Of a stretch of 64,000 nucleotides of DNA, positions 52,622-62,389 are shown piece after piece (positions within the stretch are counted from its first letter, which is position 1; each line of letters opens with the position of its first letter). The stretch covers positions 434,001 through 498,000 of the forward strand of contig OX638327.1 of the NCBI GenBank assembly GCA_951812745.1, read 5' to 3'. The notes beneath the pieces are model-generated. The model saw nothing but the letters and a program-made list of their open reading frames with translations, did not search any database and had not been told where the DNA came from. Source of the DNA: an uncultured Nitrospirales bacterium (lineage in GTDB: Bacteria; Nitrospirota; Nitrospiria; Nitrospirales; UBA8639). The position numbers were made by a program, and so were the translations under genes.

Positions 52622-53587
52622 ATGACCTGGTTAAAGTTAGTCGAAGGCTACATGCCGATGCAGATGATTTCGGAGTTGGCCGGTTCGATTTTGGTGTTTG
52701 CGTTGGTGAATTGGGCGCTGAATCGGGCGGGCATGGGGATTCCCAAGTTCTGGGCCGGAGTCGGGGTGTGGATCTACATCCAGCTCTATCTGAAGTACCG
52801 TATTTATCCGCCAATCCCGTTTAGTGTGCGGGCCATCTACGGCACAGTGTCGGGGTGTGGGATATTCATGTGGGTGTCCGGCTCGGAAGGCGAGTGGCAG
52901 GAGTTCAAGCGGCCGATTCTCAACGTGATGGATGGGATCAGCGGCTTTCACAAGGGCATGCGCACGGCGGCGTTAATCGTGATTCCCTTGGCGTTGGGGG
53001 GCTTTGCCTACAGTTCGTTCTTGCCCAGTTTTGAAGAACCGATCGAGTTGCGTACGGTGCATCCGGCGCCGCCGGCGACCACGAAAGTGCACGGCAGGAC
53101 CTTTGTGCTGCAAGTGGTGGAGAATCCCTATCGGGTGAACAACGATGGCAAGTACGACCAGGCGTTTACGGATGCGCGGATCGTGGAGCAGGCCATGGGG
53201 CGGTTGATGAAGGACGTGAACGACCCAAACTACAATCCCTGGGATCCCAATGCGGAGGGCTACATCAAATACGTGCGGGAAGGCGGCGAGATCTTTTTTC
53301 AGAACTGCCACTTCTGTCACGGAGACAATTTGAATGGCCGGGGGCTGTGGGCCTATGCGTTCAACCCCATTCCGGCGAATTTCACGGACGCGGGCACGAT
53401 TGCGCAGTTACAAGAGACGTTTGTGTTCTGGCGGGTGTCGAAAGGTGGGATCGGGCTGCCGGGCGAAGGATTCCCCTGGGCTTCGGTCATGCCGCCGTGG
53501 GAGCAGCACCTGACCGTAGACGAAATCTGGAAAGTGGTGATGTTTGAATACTGGCACACGGGCTACTATCCCCGGACCTGGGATTAA
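52622..53587 (+). CDS. Membrane-anchored monoheme cytochrome c
   Basis: The product is 321 aa. N-terminal and middle helices (about residues 20-36, 42-57, 71-86 and 115-131) anchor a C-terminal cytochrome c domain with one heme site (CHFCH, 229-233), followed by FPWASVMPPWEQHLTVDEIW containing the Met ligand. It is next to the diheme cytochrome gene and the NxrC-like gene. It likely links them to the oxidase. From about here the operon becomes more GC-rich. Confidence 0.85.
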   Translation: MTWLKLVEGYMPMQMISELAGSILVFALVNWALNRAGMGIPKFWAGVGVWIYIQLYLKYRIYPPIPFSVRAIYGTVSGCGIFMWVSGSEGEWQEFKRPILNVMDGISGFHKGMRTAALIVIPLALGGFAYSSFLPSFEEPIELRTVHPAPPATTKVHGRTFVLQVVENPYRVNNDGKYDQAFTDARIVEQAMGRLMKDVNDPNYNPWDPNAEGYIKYVREGGEIFFQNCHFCHGDNLNGRGLWAYAFNPIPANFTDAGTIAQLQETFVFWRVSKGGIGLPGEGFPWASVMPPWEQHLTVDEIWKVVMFEYWHTGYYPRTWD

Positions 53588-53610
53588 GAGGAGAGGAGCG
53601 GAGACGACCC

Positions 53611-55437
53611 ATGAGCAAGAGCAGATATGGAATCAACGTCGCCCGGTTGGGCGTGTGCCTTAGCCTCAGTGTCCTGCTGGGGTTGGGGTTGCCCCTGAGC
53701 AGCGGTGCGCAGGAGGACCTCCCGGAAGGCTTCAAGCAGCAGGGCTTACCAGCGCCCTTGCCGGCTGAGCAGATCGAAGCGGGCAAGCGGGTCTACTTTA
53801 CCAAATGCGTGTGGTGTCACGGGGTGGAAGGGGCCGGGGACGGCCCGGGGGCGGTACGGCTCTGGCCGCGGCCGCGGAACTTCAACGCCGGCACCTTCAA
53901 GATCCGGCACACGGCCAGCGGGCAATTACCGCTGATCGACCTGGACCTCTTGCAAACCGTCACGCACGGGCTGCCGGGGTCGGCGATGCCGTCGTGGGAA
54001 GGCATTCTCACGGAGCAGCAACGCAAGGACGTGCTGGCGTTCGTGACCTCGCAATTGGTGCAGGACCGGTCGTGGCAAGACGAAGAATTTGAAGAATTTT
54101 TCGTGCTGGAGCTGGATCAACTCGCCCCGAAAGAAGGCACACCGGAGTCCATCAAGCGGGGCTCGGAATTGGTGGTGGAGAAGAAATGCATCGAGTGTCA
54201 CGGGCTGGAAGGCCGGGGTGACGGGAACGCGTTCAACCTGAAGGACGATTGGGGCTTCAGCATTCAACCGGCGGACTGGCACAAATGCTGGAACTTCCGG
54301 GGCAGCCGGCAAGATCCGTACAATGTGAAGAACATTTTCCGTACCTTCTCCACGGGACTGAACGGCACCCCGATGCCGTCGTTCGCGGACAACACGAGTG
54401 TGGACGAACGGTGGGACATCGCCAACTACGTCAACTCGCTGTGTGAGCGGGAGCAGGAGATCAAAGCGCCGCAAGGCACGGTGACCGACGAGATCGCGCT
54501 TACCTTCTCGACCTCGCAGCCGCTGGGGATCGATCCTTTAACGGACAAGCCCAAGAGTAACTTTGTGGTTCCATCGAAATTCGTGGAAGGTGACCTCCCC
54601 ACGGACGAACACGACGAGCGCTGGAACCTGATTCCGCGGCGGTGGATCGCCATGGGCGGGCAGATTACGCATAAGCCGAGGAACTTCGTGAACCGCATTG
54701 ACGATATGTGGGTGCGAGCGTTGTATAACGAAACGCACATCGAGTTCATGTTCCGGTGGGACGACCGGACCAAGAGCATTCAAGAGGATGAAGTGGACTG
54801 GGATCCCACGGAAGTGAACCTGGAGGATTATGGGGTGGAAGAACAAGCGCCGCAAGGCACGACGTTTGAAGAAGACCCCTTCCATCAGGAGTCGATTGCG
54901 GCCAAGCAAAAAGACGGGTATGCGGTGTACAACGACGGAGTGGCCTTCCAATTTCCCATCAAATGGCAGGAACTACCGGCGCCCAGGAAGCCACGGTATT
55001 TCTGGGGGGACGAAAGATTTGCCGCCGACATTACCAAATGGACGGCGGATGGGACCCTAGGGGTGTACGAAGGCACGGGCTGGGATGAAGACTTCACCGA
55101 AGTCGACTTTCAGGAGGAAGTCGAAGTGGTGAAAGCCGAGTGGGCCAACGGGCAGTGGACGGTGATCGTCAAGCGACCCTTGAAGGGGGACTACGACGAA
55201 GTCGCGTACCTGGAGCAGGGCAAATACATCCCGATGGTCTTCTTTGCCTGGGACGGGCACAACGGGGACGTGGGCCGGAAGATGGCGGTGTCCGCGTTCT
55301 ATTACCTGGTGATGGAACCCCCGATTCCGATGAGCACGTACATCTATCCGGGGCTGATTACCGTCGGCATCGTGATTATTGAAGGTTGGGTGTTAGGGCG
55401 GCGCGCCAACCGGCGCAAGGCCAAGGGCCACGCCTGA
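53611..55437 (+). CDS. Diheme cytochrome c with ethylbenzene-dehydrogenase-like (NxrC-like) domain
   Basis: The product is 608 aa with a signal peptide (CLSLSVLLGLGLPLSSGAQ). Two cytochrome c domains carry CVWCH (66-70) and CIECH (193-197). Residues about 310-570 are an ethylbenzene dehydrogenase-like heme-binding fold (RWIAMGGQITHKP, VRALYNETHIEFMFRWDD, AFQFPIKWQE, VFFAWDGHNGD), as in NXR gamma subunits. A C-terminal helix (YPGLITVGIVIIEGWVLG) anchors it. It closes the operon. It is probably the electron-entry module from nitrite oxidoreductase or another periplasmic enzyme; this is inference. Confidence 0.85.
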   Translation: MSKSRYGINVARLGVCLSLSVLLGLGLPLSSGAQEDLPEGFKQQGLPAPLPAEQIEAGKRVYFTKCVWCHGVEGAGDGPGAVRLWPRPRNFNAGTFKIRHTASGQLPLIDLDLLQTVTHGLPGSAMPSWEGILTEQQRKDVLAFVTSQLVQDRSWQDEEFEEFFVLELDQLAPKEGTPESIKRGSELVVEKKCIECHGLEGRGDGNAFNLKDDWGFSIQPADWHKCWNFRGSRQDPYNVKNIFRTFSTGLNGTPMPSFADNTSVDERWDIANYVNSLCEREQEIKAPQGTVTDEIALTFSTSQPLGIDPLTDKPKSNFVVPSKFVEGDLPTDEHDERWNLIPRRWIAMGGQITHKPRNFVNRIDDMWVRALYNETHIEFMFRWDDRTKSIQEDEVDWDPTEVNLEDYGVEEQAPQGTTFEEDPFHQESIAAKQKDGYAVYNDGVAFQFPIKWQELPAPRKPRYFWGDERFAADITKWTADGTLGVYEGTGWDEDFTEVDFQEEVEVVKAEWANGQWTVIVKRPLKGDYDEVAYLEQGKYIPMVFFAWDGHNGDVGRKMAVSAFYYLVMEPPIPMSTYIYPGLITVGIVIIEGWVLGRRANRRKAKGHA

Positions 55438-55464
55438 CGCCGACGCGCCAGATATGCTACGGAA

Positions 55465-55497
55465 GGGGGGTGGAACGCAATCCACCCCCCTTTTTTT
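55465..55497 (+). terminator. Rho-independent terminator of the oxidase operon
   Basis: GGGGGGTGGA pairs perfectly with TCCACCCCCC across a 6-nt loop and is followed by TTTTTTT. It is the strongest terminator in the window. Confidence 0.95.
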
Positions 55498-55506
55498 GTT
55501 TGTTAA

Positions 55507-56121
55507 GTGAGTGACAAGGTGATTGGAGAAATTTCAGGCGTAGTTTTAGCCGGTGGGAAGAGCAGAAGAATGGGGGTGGATAAACGCCATTTATCTGTTC
55601 ATGGACAACCGTTATTAGACAGGGTACTCTCGGTTTTGCTTGGTGTCTTTCCGGAGGTTTTGTTGGTCCTGGCTGAAAGGGATCTACCAAGACAAGACGA
55701 GCGAATAAGAATGGTGACTGATCTGATACCGGGTTGCGCAGCCGTGGGTGGGTTATATACAGGGCTGTATTATTCCCGATACCCCCGGGTATTCGTTGTA
55801 GCTTGTGACATGCCGTTTATAAACCCGGATGTCATTGAGTTTTTTTCTCAAAAGCTCGAAGCAGCGGATGTAGTCTTGGCTCAATTGGTAACTGGGCTTC
55901 AGCCTTTACACGGGCTGTATTCTAAAAAATGTCTTCCGTTTTTGAAGGAAATGATGGATGCCGGAGAGCTTCGACTCCAACATATTGCAGATAAACAGGG
56001 CCTTGTTGTGCATCGTATTCCAGAGTCGGAAATTAAAAGCCTGGATCCGCAACTCCTTTCTTTTCTGAATTTGAATTCTCCATCTGATGTTGAACTGGCG
56101 AACAAGATCAACCCTTGCTAG
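55507..56121 (+). CDS. mobA: Molybdenum cofactor guanylyltransferase
   Basis: The product is 204 aa from a GTG start just after the terminator. It has the nucleotidyltransferase P-loop-like VVLAGGKSRRMGVDK and the second motif CDMPFINPDV. MobA joins GMP to molybdopterin to make the bis-MGD cofactor used by DMSO-reductase-family enzymes such as nitrite oxidoreductase. The gene is lower in GC than the operon before it and has no clear promoter. Confidence 0.88.
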   Translation: MSDKVIGEISGVVLAGGKSRRMGVDKRHLSVHGQPLLDRVLSVLLGVFPEVLLVLAERDLPRQDERIRMVTDLIPGCAAVGGLYTGLYYSRYPRVFVVACDMPFINPDVIEFFSQKLEAADVVLAQLVTGLQPLHGLYSKKCLPFLKEMMDAGELRLQHIADKQGLVVHRIPESEIKSLDPQLLSFLNLNSPSDVELANKINPC

Positions 56122-56304
56122 TTCCCATTCATAGGCAATTCATCGCACGGCAAACTGTTTTGTTCATCCATCCCGGAGCTGTTCAGCCCGATACAAGCCA
56201 ACAAATACCGATGACGGAAGAGGTCCTTTGCTTGCGAGGCTCAAGGAGGCTGTGTTAGATTTCCAGCCCGCTTCTCCTCCTGCTCATTTATTCTCTATAG
56301 CGTT

Positions 56305-58065
56305 ATGTCTGCCGGAATTGTTCAAAAACAGGTTGCCTCTGCCATTGCCAACGCTCTCCTGGAAGCGCAGCAACAAGGGGCCCTGCACTCAACGAATTTT
56401 CCTCAGCCCGTGGTTGAATTTCCCAAGAAAGAAGAATGGGGAGATTTGTCCTCAAGCGTGGCCATGGTCATTGCGAAACAGGAAAAACGACCGCCGCTGG
56501 AAGTGGCACGGGTGATCGCCGATCAACTCCAGACCTCTTGCACTTTTCTGGAAAATATCTCAGTGGCACCACCCGGATTCTTGAATTTAACTCTTCGGCC
56601 GGACTGTTGGTTTTCGGTGCTCGAAGAGATTGAGCGAACGGGCGACCGGTACGGGCACAGTCAGATAGGACAAGGGCAACGTGTTCTTTTGGAATTTGTC
56701 AGTGCCAATCCCACGGGTCCGCTTCATATGGGACATGGACGCGGGGCGGCCCTGGGTGAAGCCTTGGCCAGATTGCTGCGGTCGGCAGGCTATGAAGTCG
56801 ATAAGGAATACTATGTCAATGACGCGGGTCGCCAGATGAAACTGTTGGCCGACTCGGTGTATGCACGGTATCTTGAACTGCATGGCCGAGTAGGTTCTTT
56901 CCCCGAGGATGGCTACCATGGAGACTATATCAAAGTTCTTGCTCAAGCGATGGATCAAGAAAAGGGTGCAGACCTTTTGGATCTGAATCCGCAGGACGCT
57001 CGACGAGAATGCGGCCAATGGGCTTCTCAGGAACTCGTGCGAGCCATTCAAGAGGATCTTGCACAATTCGGAGTGGAGTTCGAGACCTGGTATAGCGAGG
57101 CGTCGTTGTTTGCTTCGGGGAAAATACAGACCGCTCTCAATGAGCTGGAACAACGGGATTTGGTGTTTGCCCAGGATGGCGCAACGTGGTTCCGGTCTTC
57201 TCGATTTCAGGATGAAAAAGACCGCGTGGTCTGCAAGCAGGATGGTGACTATACCTACTTGGCCTCGGACATCGCTTACCATTTCGACAAGTTGCGTCGG
57301 GGCTACGGATGGTTGATTAATATTTGGGGTGCGGACCATCATGGATACGTCCCGCGCATGCAAGCCGTGATCAAAGCCTTTGGCTATGGCGACGATTGCC
57401 TGCGGGTGGTTTTGGTCCAAATGGTGCGTCTGTTGCGGGGCGGGAATAAGGTTGAGATGTCCAAACGGGCCGGCGAATTTGTCACGCTTCAGGAAGTGGT
57501 TGATGAAGTGGGTGCCGATGCAGCTAAATTTTTTTTCCTGATGCGTCGCTCTGATACCCATCTTGAATTTGACCTCGAGTTGGCGAAGAAGCAGTCCAAT
57601 GAAAATCCCGTCTATTACGTTCAGTATGCTCACGCGCGACTTGCCAGTTTATTTAGGACAGCCCAGGAACGCGGCGTTCGTGTGTCTCCGGTGGGCGAGG
57701 CTCCCTTGTCCGCGTTGGTCCAGCCGGAAGAAATCCGGCTGATGAAACAGTTATCGGGGTTCCCCGAATTGCTTGAAGCGGGTGCCAAGGCCTTGGAACC
57801 CCATCGCATCACGTTTTACCTGCTCGAACTGGCAGGATTGCTCCATGTTTTTTATTACAAGCATCGCGTCCTTCCGCCGAGAGTCGAAGACGTCAAGAGT
57901 GAAGAGTCCGGTGATCTTGACCACGACGGGGAAACGAATGAATTGGTCCGGGAAGACTTGTCCCGTGAATTGACCATGGCCAGATTAGTGCTGTTAAAGC
58001 AGGTTCAAACGGTTATTAAGAATGGACTCCGTTTATTGGGAGTCAGTGCTCCGGAAAGAATGTAA
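56305..58065 (+). CDS. argS: Arginyl-tRNA synthetase
   Basis: The product is 586 aa. The class I signature appears as SANPTGPLHMGHGRGA (HIGH-like HMGH, about residue 150), and NKVEMSKRAGEF provides the KMSK-like loop. An N-terminal Arg-tRNA-synthetase additional domain (residues 1-100) and a C-terminal DALR-type anticodon-binding domain (from about 460) complete it. It charges tRNA-Arg in the cytoplasm; a tRNA-Arg gene lies elsewhere in the window. No strong ribosome site precedes the ATG. Confidence 0.93.
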   Translation: MSAGIVQKQVASAIANALLEAQQQGALHSTNFPQPVVEFPKKEEWGDLSSSVAMVIAKQEKRPPLEVARVIADQLQTSCTFLENISVAPPGFLNLTLRPDCWFSVLEEIERTGDRYGHSQIGQGQRVLLEFVSANPTGPLHMGHGRGAALGEALARLLRSAGYEVDKEYYVNDAGRQMKLLADSVYARYLELHGRVGSFPEDGYHGDYIKVLAQAMDQEKGADLLDLNPQDARRECGQWASQELVRAIQEDLAQFGVEFETWYSEASLFASGKIQTALNELEQRDLVFAQDGATWFRSSRFQDEKDRVVCKQDGDYTYLASDIAYHFDKLRRGYGWLINIWGADHHGYVPRMQAVIKAFGYGDDCLRVVLVQMVRLLRGGNKVEMSKRAGEFVTLQEVVDEVGADAAKFFFLMRRSDTHLEFDLELAKKQSNENPVYYVQYAHARLASLFRTAQERGVRVSPVGEAPLSALVQPEEIRLMKQLSGFPELLEAGAKALEPHRITFYLLELAGLLHVFYYKHRVLPPRVEDVKSEESGDLDHDGETNELVREDLSRELTMARLVLLKQVQTVIKNGLRLLGVSAPERM

Positions 58066-58169
58066 GGCTTGTTCAGATGTTGCGTGGATGAGGAGAAGTC
58101 GGGTTTCCAGTTTCGAGCAGGTATTATCATTTACCGATTGTTGACGAAACGTCGATTGGTTGAACATTC

Positions 58170-59363
58170 ATGGTGATTGACTTCTCCGTTGTCCAGCATG
58201 ACCCGCAGTGCGCTGCCCGTTCCGCCGTTCTGGCTACCCCTCATGGCACCATTGACACGCCGGCGTTTATGCCCGTCGGCACGCTGGGAACGGTAAAGGG
58301 GATTGCTTCCGATGAACTTCGGGGGTTGGGGTTCGGGTTGATGTTGAGTAATGCCTATCACTTGTACTTGCGACCCGGTCATCGCCTCATTCAAGAGCAA
58401 GGAGGGCTTCACCGATTTATCGGCTGGAGCGGTTCGATTTTAACGGATAGTGGTGGCTTCCAATTAGTCAGCCTTGCGGATTTGCGGCAGATCACGGATG
58501 ACGGGATTGTCTTTCGGTCGCATGTGGATGGGTCCACACACCATCTCACTCCCGAGTTGTGTATGGACATTCAAATGGCTCTGGGATCGGATATTATGAT
58601 GACATTGGATGAATGCCCGCCCCATCCGTGTTCAAGAGAGCAGGCCCGGGATGCGGTCGTGCGGACGACGGCGTGGGCAAAACGCTGTGCCTTGGCTGCA
58701 CGTGGTCGTCAGCAAGCCCTGTTTGGTATAGTGCAGGGCGCGCTGGACCCCGATTTTCGCCGGCAGTCCTCCCGTGAGTTGGTTGAGATAGGATTTGATG
58801 GATACGCCATTGGTGGTTTATCGTTAGGAGAAGATAAGCCTGCCTTGCTTGACATACTTGAGATGTCGGTCGCCGAACTTCCCTCCTCCCATCCGCGTTA
58901 CCTGATGGGGGTCGGTCTTCCTGAAGACCTTGTCGAAGGCGTTATGCGCGGTGTGGATTTGTTTGACTGCGTGATCCCATCGCGTCACGGGCGGACGGGA
59001 TGGTTATTCACGACTCAGGGACGGGTTTTGATCAAACATGCCGAATATGCGAAGGATGATGCACCGATAGACGCGCAGTGCGCATGTCCGGTCTGCCGGA
59101 AGTATTCCCGAGCCTATTTGCGGCATCTGTATCTGTCTAATGAAATGTTGGGAGTTCGACTCAACACCATTCATAATCTTTGGTATTATCGAGAACTGAT
59201 GGATACGATGCGTGCCGCGATTCGAGCCGGAGCCTTTCTTGCATTTCGCCGGCAGTTCTACGAACAACGCCGTCATGACGCGAAAAGCGCCGCGTATGCC
59301 GAACTGGTCGGCGTCGGTGCTCCGGTTGTGGTTCAGGGAGCAAAAACAGGAAAGGATGGGTAA
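58170..59363 (+). CDS. tgt: tRNA-guanine transglycosylase (queuine tRNA-ribosyltransferase)
   Basis: The product is 397 aa. Motifs include TLGTVKGIASDEL, ILTDSGGFQLVSL (with the nucleophile-side Asp), GLSLGEDKP, and the zinc site CACPVCRKYSRAYLRHL. It swaps guanine 34 for the queuine precursor in tRNAs with GUN anticodons. The stop codon abuts the yajC ATG (TAAATG), giving the classic tgt-yajC-secD-secF operon. Confidence 0.96.
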   Translation: MVIDFSVVQHDPQCAARSAVLATPHGTIDTPAFMPVGTLGTVKGIASDELRGLGFGLMLSNAYHLYLRPGHRLIQEQGGLHRFIGWSGSILTDSGGFQLVSLADLRQITDDGIVFRSHVDGSTHHLTPELCMDIQMALGSDIMMTLDECPPHPCSREQARDAVVRTTAWAKRCALAARGRQQALFGIVQGALDPDFRRQSSRELVEIGFDGYAIGGLSLGEDKPALLDILEMSVAELPSSHPRYLMGVGLPEDLVEGVMRGVDLFDCVIPSRHGRTGWLFTTQGRVLIKHAEYAKDDAPIDAQCACPVCRKYSRAYLRHLYLSNEMLGVRLNTIHNLWYYRELMDTMRAAIRAGAFLAFRRQFYEQRRHDAKSAAYAELVGVGAPVVVQGAKTGKDG

Positions 59364-59690
59364 ATGGGAATGGACATGGCCTCGCTAGCCTGGGCACAGG
59401 CAGGAGGGGCACCGGAGGGAGCGGCGGGGTTGGTTTCTCTGGTTCCTTTCATTTTGATTTTTGTCGTGTTTTATTTTTTATTGATCCTGCCGCAGCAGCG
59501 GAAACAAAAACAGCATAAGGAGATGATCACCAAGTTGAAGAAGGGCGATAAAATTATTACGTCCGCCGGTATGTGGGGGGGCATCACCCGGTTGGAGAAA
59601 GACACCGTCACCGTGCAAATTGACGATAATACAAAAGTCAAGATTCAACGTGAGAATATTGCCCGAATCCGGACGGATGAGGAAGGGTAG
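59364..59690 (+). CDS. yajC: Preprotein translocase subunit YajC
   Basis: The product is 108 aa with one membrane helix (PFILIFVVFYFLLILPQQRK) and a basic-acidic soluble end (KKGDKIITSAGMWGGI). YajC accompanies the SecDF complex at the inner membrane. It is translated directly after tgt. Confidence 0.95.
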   Translation: MGMDMASLAWAQAGGAPEGAAGLVSLVPFILIFVVFYFLLILPQQRKQKQHKEMITKLKKGDKIITSAGMWGGITRLEKDTVTVQIDDNTKVKIQRENIARIRTDEEG

Positions 59691-59699
59691 AGGACAAGC

Positions 59700-61340
59700 A
59701 TGAAAAAAATTCGTGGTCGCTTGCTCCTCGTCCTGTTCCTGTCCGTGGTGTCGTTTTACCTGTTTCTCCCCTCTTGGCCGGGGTTGTACGACCGGATCCC
59801 GGAAAGCGTGAGGTGGCTGATTCCCCCTCGTGGCGTCTCGCTCGGGCTCGATTTGCAAGGCGGTATTCATTTGGTGTTGGAGGTGGAAGAGGATCGAGCC
59901 GTTGAGATTGCCGTGGACCGGACCGCCAAAGCCATGCAAGACCTGTTGACGGATCAAGACATTGCCTTCGACAAGATTGAACGAGTCGGCAGCCTCCAAG
60001 TTCAGCTTGATGTCTCGAAAGACGGAGCGGTTGAAGAAACCGCAGAGTTGATTCGTGATGAGTTCCCCTCCTATTTCCAGGTTTCACTGGAGGGCCGCAC
60101 CTTGGTCGTCGAGCTGCTCGACAGTGAAGTGGATCGGATCAAGAACGCCGCCATCAATCAGGCGTTGGAGACGATTCGAAATCGCATCGATCAGTTCGGC
60201 GTCACGGAACCGCTGCTGCAACGCCAGGGACGTAAGGAGTTGGTGATCCAGCTCCCCGGAGTCAAGGATCCCGAGCGGGCGAAAAGCTTGATCCAGGATA
60301 CCGCCTTGCTGGAGTTCAAAATGCTCGACGAGGACAATCAACCGGGGCTCGGGCTACCCTTGCAAGTTGAACGAAGCGAAGAATCGAGCATTCGAGAGAA
60401 ATTTGCCGACAAGGTTCCCGAGGGTTCGGAAATTTTGTTTGAACCTATCGCCGATCCCAAGGGCGGGATTCCGGTGTTCAGTCAGCCGTATCTTGTGCGA
60501 ACGGGGGCGGTGTTGACCGGAGACGTGTTGCAGGACGCACGCGTCAATTATACCGAATTCAGCGAAGTCTACGTCGGGGTGACGTTCGACAGCAAAGGTG
60601 CGAAAGAATTCGGGCGCATTACCAGTGCCAACGTCGGGAAGTTCATGGCGATTGTCCTGGACGGCACGGTTTACTCGGCGCCGCGTATCAACGAACCGAT
60701 ACTCGGGGGACGGGCTCAGATTACCGGAAACTTCACCACGGACGAGGCGAATGACTTGGCCATCGTCCTCCGGGCCGGTGCGCTGCCCGCGCCGATGAAA
60801 ACGGTGCAGGACCTGACGGTAGGGCCTTCGTTGGGACGGGATTCCATTGAGAAAGGCCTGAAGACCACGATGCTTGCCGGCCTGATCGTGTTGATCTTTA
60901 TGGTCATCTATTACCGGCTGTCCGGGGTGATTGCGGATGCGGCCTTGGTGTTGAATCTTCTCTGTTTGCTGGGGGCCTTATCCGGACTTAATGCCACGCT
61001 GACGTTGCCAGGGATTGCGGGTATCATTTTAACGATCGGGATGGGGGTAGACTCCAATATCTTAATCTTCGAACGTATCAGGGAAGAACTGCGGCAGGGG
61101 CGCCCCGTCAGGTTGGCGGTCGATGCAGGGTATGATAAGGCCTTCTTGACGATTGTCGACTCCCACGTCACCACCTTGATTACCGGGTTAGCGTTGTTCT
61201 TATTCGGGACCGGGCCCATCAAAGGGTTTGCCGTGACCCTGTGTCTGGGTATTGCGATCAATCTGTTTACGGCGTTGATCGGGACCAAAGTCGTCTTTGA
61301 TCTCATCAATCGCCGCAAGTTCGAACGGTTGAGCATTTAG
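59700..61340 (+). CDS. secD: Protein translocase subunit SecD
   Basis: The product is 546 aa. It has an N-terminal helix, a large periplasmic part with GVSLGLDLQGGIHLVLEVE and GRAQITGNFTTDEA, and five C-terminal helices with the GIAGIILTIGMGVDSNILIFERIREEL motif region. SecDF uses proton flow to help finish protein export. AGAGGA precedes the ATG. Confidence 0.97.
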   Translation: MKKIRGRLLLVLFLSVVSFYLFLPSWPGLYDRIPESVRWLIPPRGVSLGLDLQGGIHLVLEVEEDRAVEIAVDRTAKAMQDLLTDQDIAFDKIERVGSLQVQLDVSKDGAVEETAELIRDEFPSYFQVSLEGRTLVVELLDSEVDRIKNAAINQALETIRNRIDQFGVTEPLLQRQGRKELVIQLPGVKDPERAKSLIQDTALLEFKMLDEDNQPGLGLPLQVERSEESSIREKFADKVPEGSEILFEPIADPKGGIPVFSQPYLVRTGAVLTGDVLQDARVNYTEFSEVYVGVTFDSKGAKEFGRITSANVGKFMAIVLDGTVYSAPRINEPILGGRAQITGNFTTDEANDLAIVLRAGALPAPMKTVQDLTVGPSLGRDSIEKGLKTTMLAGLIVLIFMVIYYRLSGVIADAALVLNLLCLLGALSGLNATLTLPGIAGIILTIGMGVDSNILIFERIREELRQGRPVRLAVDAGYDKAFLTIVDSHVTTLITGLALFLFGTGPIKGFAVTLCLGIAINLFTALIGTKVVFDLINRRKFERLSI

Positions 61341-61358
61341 CGGATCTTGAGGCTGAAC

Positions 61359-62279
61359 ATGTTGGAAATTATTGGAAAAACGAACATCGATTTCATGGGG
61401 AAGCGCCACGTGGCCTTCGGTGTCTCCGGCCTGCTGGTGTTGCTTGGGTTGATTGCCCTCGGTCAGATCGGGACTGGAGCCGCCAATCTCGGGATCGACT
61501 TTGCCGGCGGCACGGCCGTCCAATTGAAGTTTGAGAGTGCGATCGGGATTGAAGAGGCCCGTCAGGCGCTGGGGAAACACGGCTTACAGGAAGCGGAACT
61601 TCAGGAATTCAGCCAGGATCATAAACTCCTGGTTCGCGTGAAGACGGAAGACACGCTCGAACACAAGATTGCGGAACAAATCGTAGAGGTATTTGAACGG
61701 GAATTCAGTCACAACACATTCGTGATCGATTCCAGCACGGAAATCGGCCCAACGATCGGGCACCGCTTGCAACAAGACGCCTTGCTGGCGATCACCATTT
61801 CCCTGATCGGGATCATCCTCTACGTCGCCACGCGTTTTGAACTGCGATTCGGCGTGGCTGCGGCGATTGCGACCTTTCATGACGTCTTGGCCGTCCTAGG
61901 CATTTATTATCTCCTCGACAAGGAAATCACCTTATTGGTCGTGACCGCGTTGCTGACCTTGGCCGGGTACTCGCTGACCGATTCCGTTGTGGTCTTCGAC
62001 CGCATTCGAGAAAATCTGCGTGCCCGGCGGCGTGAGACCATCTTGAACATCATTAACGCCGGGATTAATCAAGTGCTCACCAGAACCGTCATCACGACCC
62101 TGACGGTGGTCTTGGTGTTAGTCCCTTTGACGCTCTTTGGGGGTGAAGTGCTCCATGATTTTTCGCTGGCGCTGTTGTTGGGCGTACTCATTGGGACGTA
62201 TTCCTCCGTGTTCGTGGCGAGTCCTCTCCTGTTGATATGGCCCGGTGGCAAGGGCCGACTCTTGAGTCGAGGTACCTAA
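61359..62279 (+). CDS. secF: Protein translocase subunit SecF
   Basis: The product is 306 aa from the ATG at 61359, chosen because GAGG is 6 nt upstream; a TTG at 61347 is less likely. Motifs: NLGIDFAGGTAVQLKF near the start and LAGYSLTDSVVVFDRIREN in the C-terminal helices. It forms the SecDF complex with the upstream gene product. Confidence 0.97.
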   Translation: MLEIIGKTNIDFMGKRHVAFGVSGLLVLLGLIALGQIGTGAANLGIDFAGGTAVQLKFESAIGIEEARQALGKHGLQEAELQEFSQDHKLLVRVKTEDTLEHKIAEQIVEVFEREFSHNTFVIDSSTEIGPTIGHRLQQDALLAITISLIGIILYVATRFELRFGVAAAIATFHDVLAVLGIYYLLDKEITLLVVTALLTLAGYSLTDSVVVFDRIRENLRARRRETILNIINAGINQVLTRTVITTLTVVLVLVPLTLFGGEVLHDFSLALLLGVLIGTYSSVFVASPLLLIWPGGKGRLLSRGT

Positions 62280-62389
62280 AGCCACCGCTGTCTCGTGTTG
62301 CAATCCTTGACATGGATTGGCCTCTCTGAAACCATTCTCTTGAAAATTCATAGGTTACGCACCGGTCCGTCATTTGGGGGATCACGGCA

